Assembly: GCA_031363945.1 (NCBI GenBank)
Contig: JANLVJ010000021.1
Coordinates: forward strand, 1-18,899
DNA length: 18,899 bases
Direction: 5' to 3'
Source: JANLVJ01 sp031363945
GTDB lineage: Bacteria; Bacteroidota; Bacteroidia; Sphingobacteriales; Sphingobacteriaceae
Shown: piece after piece, positions 1-6,877 of the stretch
How positions within the stretch are numbered: the stretch's first letter is position 1
How the letters are laid out: each line of letters begins with the position of its first letter
Translations under genes and position numbers: made by a program
Notes under the pieces: generated by a model
What the model saw: only the letters and a program-made list of their open reading frames with translations
What the model was told of the DNA's origin: nothing
Database searches by the model: none

Positions 1-794
1 GTACTGAAACCTGGACCTGGAACGAACAGGAAAGCGCCAATAACATGTACCATTCCAATGCTATATTTGATATTAGTAAACCAACCCTTACTCTTTATGC
101 GCCGGATAAAACACATGCGCCAACGGGTATGGCTATCATCGTTTGCCCGGGTGGCGGCTTTCATTCACTATCAATCATGCAGGAAGGGTATGCCGTGGTA
201 AAATGGTTACAAAGCCAGGGTATTACTGCTTTTCTTTTAAAATACAGACTGATTCATGCTGAAAGTGGCGACCCTTATAAACAGGAAATTGCAGACCGTC
301 ACAATGAAAGTTCCAAGGCCAAGCGTCTAATTGTTGTCGATATGGCCGTGGCTGATGGCAGGCAGGCAATTACCTATGTACGTTCTCATGCTGCCGAATA
401 TGGAATAGACACAAAAAAGATTGGTATTATCGGCTTTTCAGCTGGGGGGGTAATTTCTTTATCTACAACCTATAATTATACAGCTGAAAACCGTCCTGAT
501 TTTGTTGGTTTTATGTATGGCGGGGGTGATTTGCCAACTGGTGTGAATAAAAATACTATCCCTGCTGATGCACCACCACTATTTATTGCCGCTGCCACCA
601 ACGACGAATATAACCTGCAACTGGTAGCTGCATCTCTGTATACTACCTGGGTAACGGCCAGGCATCCTGCTGAATTACATATTTATGCAAAGGGTGGTCA
701 TGGATTTGGTTTGAAAAAACAAGGTTTGCCCAGTGATACCTGGACCGACCGCTTTATTGACTGGTTGAAATTGGAGAATTTTTTAAAACCGTAA
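1..794 (+). CDS. Alpha/beta hydrolase (esterase/acylhydrolase-like), 5' partial
   Basis: A serine hydrolase of the alpha/beta fold, probably a carbohydrate esterase or carboxylesterase of the Aes/BD-FAE type. Numbering from the ATG at 45, it shows the oxyanion-hole strand PGGGF (35-39), the nucleophile elbow GFSAGG with Ser132, an acidic residue in ATNDE (Asp187) and the catalytic His in GGHGFG (His219). The reading frame stays open from position 3 to the ATG at 45, and those upstream codons (TETWTWNEQESANN) read like the conserved N-terminal segment of the family. The real start is therefore most likely outside the window and the ATG at 45 is internal. No signal peptide is visible because the N-terminus is missing. 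The substrate cannot be told from sequence; acetyl-xylan or other acyl-sugar esters are common for the group. The 282 bases after the stop hold no clear terminator. Confidence 0.85.
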   Translation, partial: TETWTWNEQESANNMYHSNAIFDISKPTLTLYAPDKTHAPTGMAIIVCPGGGFHSLSIMQEGYAVVKWLQSQGITAFLLKYRLIHAESGDPYKQEIADRHNESSKAKRLIVVDMAVADGRQAITYVRSHAAEYGIDTKKIGIIGFSAGGVISLSTTYNYTAENRPDFVGFMYGGGDLPTGVNKNTIPADAPPLFIAAATNDEYNLQLVAASLYTTWVTARHPAELHIYAKGGHGFGLKKQGLPSDTWTDRFIDWLKLENFLKP

Positions 795-1076
795 TAGAGG
801 TTCATTTAATGCAATTCAAAAAGATTATAGTTTAACCCGTTCAAAACTGTAAACTAAAAAGCGGACAAGACCCCCTGAGGTTTTTAGATAAATACAGATT
901 TGGTATTTGTCGTATTTGTAGTTTGTCAAAACTATTAACATACCAGGTTTATGACTGCTTTTTACCTTAATAATTTAGTGTTATTAACTTAATATAAGAC
1001 GTATTAACTTCGTTGAACCATTCTGTAAACGCTGTCTGATTTATAATTTAAATTATATATAAGTATACCACCGTTT
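795..1076. other. Intergenic region with short repeats and a dyad
   Basis: AT-rich stretch with no credible gene. It contains a perfect dyad TAGTTT-GTCA-AAACTA (919-934). The heptamer TATTAAC occurs three times (933-939, 982-988, 1002-1008); the last two extend to TATTAACTT and are spaced 20 bp apart. The next gene encodes an OmpR/PhoB-type DNA-binding domain, a family that usually binds direct repeats, so these could be operator sites. No TAnnTTTG promoter element was found here. Confidence 0.4.
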
Positions 1077-1505
1077 ATGCAATTAGTGCTTTCTACGACA
1101 GATGATCTTTTACAATCAGTATCTATCGGCTCAATTTTATCATTACCTGAAGATTCTAGAAATACGGTAAAGCGCAGGCGTCTTTATACAGGGGTAGATA
1201 TTATTAAATTTCATACGCTCAGCATCAATATTCCTGATTTTAGTGTGTTGAATGGCTCGGTTGGTATCGCGCTGACGAAAAAAGAATTTGACCTGTTACT
1301 TTTCTGTTTAACAAATGGGAAACGGCTAATGACCAAAGAAGCGCTGATTATTCACTTGTGGAATGAACAAGTAGATGAGGATAAACATTATAGCCGCTTG
1401 TATGTGCATATCAGAAACTTGCGCACAAAGTTAATTGCCAAGGGCTGCCCAGATTATTTCACCTCGGTCTATGGAATTGGTTACAGTTTCAAGCTACCTC
1501 GGTAA
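1077..1505 (+). CDS. Orphan winged-helix transcriptional regulator (OmpR/PhoB C-terminal domain, no receiver)
   Basis: A 142-residue protein whose C-terminal two thirds (about 46-140) is a typical OmpR/PhoB winged helix: LTKKEFDLLLFCLTNGKRLMTK (67-87 region), the recognition helix around HYSRLYVHIRNLRTKL (104-119), and the wing ending VYGIGYSF (131-138). Response regulators of this family are about 230 residues with a 120-residue phosphoacceptor domain first. Here the N-terminus is only about 45 residues, with no acidic pocket, phosphoacceptor Asp or conserved Lys. The ATG at 1077 is the first in-frame start after an in-frame TAA at 1044-1046, so no receiver is fused upstream in this frame. 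It could be a phosphorylation-independent regulator or the surviving tail of a decayed response regulator; the conserved wing and helix favour a functional DNA binder. No histidine kinase gene lies nearby. Regulated genes are unknown. Confidence 0.75.
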   Translation: MQLVLSTTDDLLQSVSIGSILSLPEDSRNTVKRRRLYTGVDIIKFHTLSINIPDFSVLNGSVGIALTKKEFDLLLFCLTNGKRLMTKEALIIHLWNEQVDEDKHYSRLYVHIRNLRTKLIAKGCPDYFTSVYGIGYSFKLPR

Positions 1506-1734
1506 AAGAAATTGCTTTTTTCTAATACCAGTTTTCTACTTACAAACGAGCGCAAATTCTGCTGCTTCCTACTAAATAGGAATACAAAATTGTATTATAT
1601 TGACCTTTCTGAACGAGATTAATTTAGCCGCCGACGCCAGTAGCTCATGTTGTCGAAAGTTGTACTCGCTACTTTACTGAACTTGGTGCACTTTTATTTC
1701 CCTATCAGAACAATTTTTAACTGCTAATGCTAAA
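1506..1734. other. Intergenic region with two adjacent dyads
   Basis: No gene seen in these 229 bases. Two hairpin-type dyads sit side by side: TTCCTA-CTAAA-TAGGAA (1566-1582) and AATACAA-AA-TTGTATT (1581-1596). They lie about 60-90 bases after the winged-helix gene and about 140 bases before the kinase gene. Neither is followed by a T-run, so they look more like operators or an RNA structure than an intrinsic terminator. Confidence 0.35.
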
Positions 1735-2247
1735 ATGTTACTACCTGAATTTTGTCTGGTGATATTGATCGGTGCCAGTGGATCGGGCAAGTCGGCTTTT
1801 GCCAGTAAACATTTCAAGCCAACTGAAATTGTTTCTTCTGATGCCTGTCGTGGTATTGTTAGTGATGATGAAACCAGTCAGAATGCGACATCTGATGCAT
1901 TTGCTTTAGTTAAATTTATCACCCGTATGCGTTTAAAAAATCGACTGCTTACTGTCATTGATGCTACTAATGTTAAGGAAGAATCAAGGAAAGACTGGAC
2001 CCGGCTGGCAGATGAATATAAGTGTTTAATGGTTGCCATCATTCTTGATATACCGGAGAATATTTGTGCCGACCGTAATAGCTTAAAACCTGATCGGCAG
2101 TTTGGTAAACATGTTATTCCCCTGCATATATTCCAGCTTCAAAAAAGTATTAAAAATCTGAAATACGAAGGCTTTCGTGATATCTTCCATTTACGATCTG
2201 TTGAAGAGGTTGACAGGGTTTTAGTCATAGAGCGAGAGCCTTCCTGA
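1735..2247 (+). CDS. Standalone P-loop kinase resembling the Pnkp N-terminal polynucleotide kinase domain
   Basis: A 170-residue AAA_33/zeta-toxin-like P-loop phosphotransferase. It has Walker A GASGSGKS (13-20), a catalytic-type SSD motif with Asp36 (34-36), conserved VSDDETSQNATSDAF (42-56), IDATN (75-79), and a lid-like segment with Arg114, DRQFG (120-124). Order and wording follow the 5'-OH polynucleotide kinase domain of bacterial Pnkp, the RNA-repair enzyme that phosphorylates broken RNA ends. In Pnkp this domain is followed by a metallophosphatase and a ligase; here the stop comes directly after the kinase end (RSVEEVDRVLVIERE), and nothing resembling the phosphatase start (GPFDIIGDxHG) is visible downstream. 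It is either a free-standing kinase or a truncated Pnkp. An in-frame stop at 1678-1680 limits the start; ATG 1735 is the first. No Shine-Dalgarno is seen. Another small-molecule or nucleic-acid kinase role is possible. Confidence 0.75.
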   Translation: MLLPEFCLVILIGASGSGKSAFASKHFKPTEIVSSDACRGIVSDDETSQNATSDAFALVKFITRMRLKNRLLTVIDATNVKEESRKDWTRLADEYKCLMVAIILDIPENICADRNSLKPDRQFGKHVIPLHIFQLQKSIKNLKYEGFRDIFHLRSVEEVDRVLVIEREPS

Positions 2248-2496
2248 GATTCCTTCAGTTTATAAATACCGCTTATTTTGAGTATTAATTTACATTTCTA
2301 CCTTTAGATATGCGATGTCTGACCCAACGCTTATGTATGAATAAAAAGCGTCATAACAATGTTTTTCGATATTGGAATTTTTTTTTGATCTTATAATTCT
2401 TACATCCTATACAGGGGTAAATCCTCTATCTTTTAGTTGTAATATAAGGAAATTATCGATTTTAGGCAGTTCCTCTTCACTACTAAATTTCCTTAT
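2248..2496. other. Convergent intergenic region with an 11-bp inverted repeat
   Basis: Lies between the 3' ends of the kinase gene (+) and the DprA-like gene (-). No gene seen. Exact 11-base arms ATAAGGAAATT (2444-2454) and AATTTCCTTAT (2486-2496) enclose a 31-base loop, and the right arm touches the stop codon of the DprA-like gene. It may act as a transcript-end hairpin, but the long loop and lack of a T-run make it an unusual terminator. Confidence 0.4.
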
Positions 2497-3537
2497 TTAA
2501 TTGTCATTAATTTTCATAATCTCTGTAACATCAAACCCTTCTTCCAGCCACTTACCCCCAATCTTTACTATTTCGCGGTTTCCTGACTTACCCAGTTCTT
2601 TCGGTTTAATAACATAAACTGGCACCCAGGCTTTGGCAATATTCTCACTAGCACCAGTCATCGTCTGTCCTTTAAGTTCGCACTTAATAATTATGCTTAA
2701 TTCTGACTGGGCGTAGATCAGTTTATTTGTAGCAGCTGAATTATTAGCGCTTGTACCGGCTTCTGGGTTATAGGCTGAAATTAATACGAGTTTATGGCAC
2801 ATGATTGAAGTGCGCAGTTGTGATGACGTTGATCTCTTCAATAAGTTATCACTAACAATGGCCATAATAGGCTCCCCTGAGGCGCCACTAACACCTGAGG
2901 TGCCAGTAATAACTGCGGCACTTGATCTATCAACTGCACCAATGCCATCTGCCAAACCAGCTCTAGCAGCGCCACCTGAGGTATTTTCAGCCTGTGAGTC
3001 AATGGTTTCCAGCAGGGCTAACTCCTCAATTCCTTTATTTCCTCCGGTTACAACCCCGTAACCCTGAGCAACTACTCGCCCAACAACAGAGCTGCAAGCA
3101 ATTTCATCAGCCTGGTCTATTTCTTTACCGCCCAGAATCGCGATGTATTTCTGATTCAACAATTTCTGATTACCCAGTCCGAATAGTATCGGGGGAGCAG
3201 CATTCTTTAACCGTTCACGAATTTTCTGAGGGTACGCTGTTTCACTTCTGTTGAGTACCCAGATGCCGGCTTTTGTCCATTTGTCAAGAGCTATGGCAAG
3301 TGATGCTTTTCTTTCAAGAAGTGATATTAACCGCTGTTTTGTGATCGTGGCATGTTTCCAATCACTGAGGTGTTCAGTATAACCAGTCAGTAAATCTTCG
3401 GGATTAAGATTTTTCTCAACTAGCCAGGTACCAATGACAGCCCATTCGGCTGTAGAAAGGGGCTGCATCGTATCGTTGACTTCTTTAGAAAAGTAGGCTG
3501 TAATAAGTAAGATGGCACTCGTTCGGTCAGAAATCAT
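2497..3537 (-). CDS. Divergent DprA-like (SLOG/Rossmann) protein, partner of the RecQ-PRTase
   Basis: 346 residues with DprA-type architecture: a helical N-terminal part (1-110), then the Rossmann-like SLOG core (about 120-315). The core shows YIAILGGKE (131-139), GYGVVTGGNKGIEELAL (159-175), and a later segment TNKLIYAQSELSIII (270-284) with MTGASENIAKAWVPVYVI (293-310), matching the DprA pattern RNRLIAGLS...SGSLITA...GRPVYAVPG. Key DprA residues are altered: GSR is GGKE and the GxArGID motif is GGNKGIEE, so it is probably not the housekeeping natural-transformation DprA that loads RecA. A Gly/Ala/Ser/Thr-rich insertion (about 182-222) interrupts the core. Its ATG overlaps the stop of the RecQ-PRTase gene by one base (TAATG), implying translational coupling and a joint function. 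DprA-like proteins paired with a PRTase act as the antitoxin-like half of ShosTA (family knowledge); that role here is inference. Confidence 0.8.
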   Translation of the reverse strand: MISDRTSAILLITAYFSKEVNDTMQPLSTAEWAVIGTWLVEKNLNPEDLLTGYTEHLSDWKHATITKQRLISLLERKASLAIALDKWTKAGIWVLNRSETAYPQKIRERLKNAAPPILFGLGNQKLLNQKYIAILGGKEIDQADEIACSSVVGRVVAQGYGVVTGGNKGIEELALLETIDSQAENTSGGAARAGLADGIGAVDRSSAAVITGTSGVSGASGEPIMAIVSDNLLKRSTSSQLRTSIMCHKLVLISAYNPEAGTSANNSAATNKLIYAQSELSIIIKCELKGQTMTGASENIAKAWVPVYVIKPKELGKSGNREIVKIGGKWLEEGFDVTEIMKINDN

Positions 3538-5630
3538 TAGTTTATACTGCTTGATGTTAGGGCAATCGGGAATACAGGCCCGCTTCCTGCCTTCAGTAAA
3601 AGTGCTGCAATGACGGTGAGTGTCCAGCCTGAATCGATAGCGTCATCAATCAGGTAAACTGAAGAATGCATAACCGCTGCTGAGATTTTAAAAACACTAT
3701 CCAGATTGCGGCACTGAAACACACTATTTTCTTGTTCAGCCTGTGGGCTTACTTCTTTTATTTTGCTGACAACGGCTAAAAAGGGGATACCTAGCTTCTG
3801 AGCCAGGCGTTCAGCAAATTCAGGAACAAGTTCAGGATTTCTGAGTGAGGGCACACAGGTGACCCATTTGGGCCTTGGTTCATGTTTCCATCGCTCTTTA
3901 AGCATGCTGTAAACTGCATTTACCAGCTCATCACTAAAATGGTTTAATTTTTTGTCCTTTTCGACAGTCGTTCCCCAGCCTGAATCGCCCCTGCGGGAAA
4001 GGGCTTTGCCTGGTGATGCCACCCAGGCAGCAGGTAGCTTAAATTTCCAGCCATAGCCGGGTAAGCCCCCGGCGACTAATTGCAAGCGGGGTAGAATATC
4101 AATTTCTGACTTCTTTAGAAACAATGACGCTTCAACCGAATCTGAATGTGATGCCTCTTTTGTAAAGATTGATTGCCTGGTGCAGTTATAACATTTACCA
4201 CAATTGGTAAGAATCGGATCATCGAGTGATTTCTGCAGATAGGTCATCAGGCAACCCTCAAACTCAGTATAACCTTGCACTTCTTGCCACTCGACCAGCT
4301 TTTGATTGGTCAGGCGTAAGATCTTTTCAGTATCCAGGCTATATGCAACTGCAGTTCGCAGCCATTTAGTTCCCATTTTCACGATGGGTGAGGGCTCTTC
4401 AACACTCAAATATTTAAGCACCTGGTCGATCTGCCCGTGGCGTAAGTTTAGCTTTTCAGCCAGATTTGGTACCGACAGGCCATCACCTTCGGCAAGGGTA
4501 TCAAGAATAAGTGCAACCCGGTCTTCTGTTGGGAAAGCTGCATGCCTAAAGTATGCATGAATATCTTCATCTTCAGAACCCGAAAGCATGACCCCATAAG
4601 CCTCTGTTATTGCCCGCCCAGCACGGCCAACTTGCTGATAGTAAGAAATGATTGAGCCTGGTGCCTGATAATGAATAACGAATCCCAGATCAGGTTTATC
4701 ATAACCCATTCCCAGAGCAGAAGTTGAAACCAGAACTTTTAACTTATTCGTATAGAGTTGGTCTTCGAGAAATTCACGGTAGCGGTTTGAATCAGCGTAA
4801 CTGGTATTTTTTACACCAGAATAATAAGCTTCGGCATTGATGCCATTTAGTTTTAGCCATCGTGTCACCTGTATCGCGTCGCTTACTGTGAGGGTGTATA
4901 TGATGCCACTTCCAGGGCACCTGGGGATATTTTCTTTCAGCCAGGCCAGTCTTGCCGACTGATCAGGAAGATTTATATTTTCCAGTACAATACTTTCCCG
5001 TACCAGTGGTCCTCTAAGAATCGTTAATTCTCCGAGTTGGTGTAGCACATCTTCTACAACCCGGTTATTGGCTGTAGCTGTGGTACCTAAAACAGGCATG
5101 CCTGCCGGCATCATCTTAATGATGCCGACAATGCGCCTGTAATCAGTTCTGAAATCATGGCCCCAATCAGAAATACAATGTGCTTCATCGACTACAAATA
5201 ACGCGATACGGTCAGCTATGGGTCTAAGTACCGATTCCATAAATGAATCATTTGCCAGACGCTCGGGTGAAATTAAAAGGGCATCAACCTGATCATTCAG
5301 GATCTTATTTTTTGTGACTTCCCAGTCATCAATATTCGTTGAATTAATAGATACGGCTCTAATGCCCAGGCGCATCGCTGCCTCAATCTGGTTGCGCATC
5401 AGGGCTAGCAGGGGTGATATGATAATGGTAATCCCCTTACCCTGATCGCGTAAAATACGTGTACTTAAAAAGTAAACTGAACTTTTACCCCAGCCGGTTC
5501 GCTCAATTACGAGCAGTTTCTTTTGCTGGTTTACAACGGTATCTATGGCTTCCCATTGGTTCTCCCTGAAAGCCGCATGCTCGTTATTTAATGATTTTCG
5601 TAATAACGCTAATGCTGATTCTTGATCCAT
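3537..5630 (-). CDS. RecQ-family ATP-dependent DNA helicase fused to a C-terminal phosphoribosyltransferase
   Basis: 697 residues. The N-terminal half is a complete RecQ helicase, unwinding DNA 3'-5' with ATP: motif 0 FRENQWEAI (21-29), Walker A RTGWGKS (44-50, Lys49), SPLLALMRNQ (72-81), DEAHCISDWGHDF (148-160), TTATA (183-187), STSALGMGYDKPD (302-314) and QQVGRAGR (332-339). A RecQ-type zinc site follows, with Cys460, 477, 480 and 483, after a winged-helix-like stretch (about 370-430). There is no HRDC domain. Residues about 585-690 instead form a ComF-like phosphoribosyltransferase: WVTCVPSLRNPELVPEFAERL (589-609) and the PRPP-binding loop LIDDAIDSGWT (660-670) with Asp662, Asp663 and Asp666. 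A DprA-like gene overlaps the stop by one base, so the two are co-translated. The fusion suggests that DNA-end processing is coupled to PRPP or nucleotide chemistry, either in repair or as an anti-phage module. Shorter repair RecQ proteins also exist in Bacteroidota, so this is probably an accessory RecQ. Confidence 0.9.
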   Translation of the reverse strand: MDQESALALLRKSLNNEHAAFRENQWEAIDTVVNQQKKLLVIERTGWGKSSVYFLSTRILRDQGKGITIIISPLLALMRNQIEAAMRLGIRAVSINSTNIDDWEVTKNKILNDQVDALLISPERLANDSFMESVLRPIADRIALFVVDEAHCISDWGHDFRTDYRRIVGIIKMMPAGMPVLGTTATANNRVVEDVLHQLGELTILRGPLVRESIVLENINLPDQSARLAWLKENIPRCPGSGIIYTLTVSDAIQVTRWLKLNGINAEAYYSGVKNTSYADSNRYREFLEDQLYTNKLKVLVSTSALGMGYDKPDLGFVIHYQAPGSIISYYQQVGRAGRAITEAYGVMLSGSEDEDIHAYFRHAAFPTEDRVALILDTLAEGDGLSVPNLAEKLNLRHGQIDQVLKYLSVEEPSPIVKMGTKWLRTAVAYSLDTEKILRLTNQKLVEWQEVQGYTEFEGCLMTYLQKSLDDPILTNCGKCYNCTRQSIFTKEASHSDSVEASLFLKKSEIDILPRLQLVAGGLPGYGWKFKLPAAWVASPGKALSRRGDSGWGTTVEKDKKLNHFSDELVNAVYSMLKERWKHEPRPKWVTCVPSLRNPELVPEFAERLAQKLGIPFLAVVSKIKEVSPQAEQENSVFQCRNLDSVFKISAAVMHSSVYLIDDAIDSGWTLTVIAALLLKAGSGPVFPIALTSSSIN

Positions 5631-5804
5631 GGGGTGAAATTAACTATTCTGAAATTGCACGCAATAAAGTTTAAAATTACAACTTCAGCCAGGAGCACCA
5701 GACGTTTTTAATGATCTTCAGGATGACCAAAGTATCAAAATAGGTATAAACGCAGGTAGTTTTTAGAAAATCGTAATCCTGAAAGGCATAACTAACCCGC
5801 GACA

Positions 5805-5832
5805 AAAAATCATCCCATAAAAATCATCCCAT
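5805..5832. repeat. Perfect 14-bp tandem duplication
   Basis: The unit AAAAATCATCCCAT occurs twice back to back (5805-5818 and 5819-5832), directly abutting the A-tract of the rpoD terminator. The look is of a recent replication-slippage duplication. Confidence 0.85.
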
Positions 5833-5862
5833 AAAAAAAGCCTGGTCTCTAAAGATCGGGCT
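5833..5862 (-). terminator. Intrinsic terminator of rpoD
   Basis: On the minus strand an imperfect stem AGCCCGATCT / AGAGACCAGGCT with a small TTAG-type loop is followed by seven T residues. It lies 38 bases after the rpoD stop and before the RecQ-PRTase gene. Confidence 0.7.
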
Positions 5863-5899
5863 CATTCTAGTAAGAAACAGTATATATTTCGGAATTAAC

Positions 5900-6763
5900 C
5901 TATCCCAGGTATGATTTTAAAATCTTGCTTCTTGATGTATGACGCAGACGTTGAAGTGCTTTGTCTTTTATCTGCCGTACACGTTCTCTGGTTAGATTAA
6001 ACTTTTCACCAATTTCTTCTAAAGAAAGTGGATGATTGGTACTTAAACCAAAGAATAAAGTAACAATCTCACGCTCGCGTTCAGTCAGGGTAGATAATGA
6101 CCGCTTGATCTCTTCAGAAAGAGATTCGTTGATCAGTAAACTGTCTGTATTTGGAGTATCACTGTTTTCAAGAACATCAAGCAGGGTATTTTCTTCACCC
6201 TGAACGAATGGAGCATCCATAGATACATGGCGGCCACTATTACTTAAGGTATCAGAAATTTTATCGACTGTTGTTTCAAGGGTGTCTGCAAGCTCTTCTG
6301 GTGAAGGTTCACGCTCGAATTCCTGCTCAAGTTTTGAGAAAGCTTTTGAGATTTTACTCAAAGAACCAACCTGATTCAGGGGTAAGCGTACAATTCGGCT
6401 TTGCTCAGCAATTGCTTGCAAGATCGACTGTCTGATCCACCATACAGCATATGAAATGAATTTAAAGCCCTTTGTCTCATCAAAGCGTTTTGCTGCTTTG
6501 ATAAGACCAAGATTTCCTTCATTAATAAGATCACCTAGTGTGAGACCTTGATTTTGATATTGTTTGGCTACAGAAACTACGAAACGAAGGTTAGTTTTTG
6601 TTAAACGCTCTAATGCTGCTTGGTCACCTGCTCTGATCTTCTGAGCTAAAATCACTTCTTCTTCTGCCGTGATCAGGTCAACTTTTCCAATCTCGTGAAG
6701 ATATTTATCAAGTGACTGGCTTTCACGATTTGTTATTGATTGGGTGATTTTGAGTTGTCTCAT
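5900..6763 (-). CDS. rpoD: Primary (housekeeping) RNA polymerase sigma factor RpoD/SigA
   Basis: 287 residues, the length typical of Bacteroidota primary sigma factors, which lack region 1.1. Region 1.2 is at about 17-43 (SLDKYLHEIGKVDLITAEEE), and region 2 covers NLRFVVSVAKQYQNQGLTLGDLINEG through the -10 recognition helix KGFKFISYAVWWIRQSI. Region 3 follows with RIVRLPLNQV, and region 4 holds the helix-turn-helix SLEEIGEKFNLTRERVRQIKDKALQRLR near the C-terminus. It directs core polymerase to most promoters; in this phylum the recognised elements are TTTG at -33 and TAnnTTTG at -7. A matching TACCTTTG sits 37 bases before the ATG, compatible with autoregulation. The gene is monocistronic by appearance: a terminator follows, and a 114-base gap separates it from the MBL gene upstream. 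Very confident identification. Confidence 0.97.
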   Translation of the reverse strand: MRQLKITQSITNRESQSLDKYLHEIGKVDLITAEEEVILAQKIRAGDQAALERLTKTNLRFVVSVAKQYQNQGLTLGDLINEGNLGLIKAAKRFDETKGFKFISYAVWWIRQSILQAIAEQSRIVRLPLNQVGSLSKISKAFSKLEQEFEREPSPEELADTLETTVDKISDTLSNSGRHVSMDAPFVQGEENTLLDVLENSDTPNTDSLLINESLSEEIKRSLSTLTEREREIVTLFFGLSTNHPLSLEEIGEKFNLTRERVRQIKDKALQRLRHTSRSKILKSYLG

Positions 6764-6800
6764 TCTTACTAATAAAAATTACATCCTATTCGAGAACCGG

Positions 6801-6808
6801 CAAAGGTA
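6801..6808 (-). promoter_or_regulatory. Candidate -7 promoter element (TACCTTTG) for rpoD
   Basis: The minus-strand sequence TACCTTTG matches the Bacteroidota consensus TAnnTTTG and lies 37 bases upstream of the rpoD ATG. No convincing TTTG -33 element is seen at the usual spacing. Confidence 0.5.
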
Positions 6809-6877
6809 TAAAAATATTACCTATTAATTAACATAAACGCTGAGTATAGCGAATTTATTATGTTATATGCCTGTGAT

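Larger units (their letters stand above)
5631..5899. other. Intergenic region before the RecQ-PRTase gene
   Basis: 269 bases between rpoD's 3' end and the start of the RecQ-PRTase gene, both on the minus strand. Apart from the rpoD terminator and the small tandem repeat listed separately, no gene and no exact TAnnTTTG promoter element on the minus strand was found. A promoter for the helicase pair should be here but is not evident by eye. Confidence 0.4.

Noticed and set aside
795..1076. Remnant of a receiver domain upstream of the winged-helix gene
   Set aside because: Frames here carry stops and nothing resembling receiver motifs could be read, so a frameshifted response regulator cannot be supported.
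2248..2496. Remnant of a Pnkp phosphatase domain after the kinase gene
   Set aside because: No GPFDIIGDxHG-like segment or any other phosphatase motif could be read in the downstream frames I looked at.
2801..3254. Two open frames of 86 codons on the plus strand inside the DprA-like gene
   Set aside because: They are antisense to a well-supported coding region, arise from its Gly/Ala/Ser-rich insertion, and show no recognisable domain.
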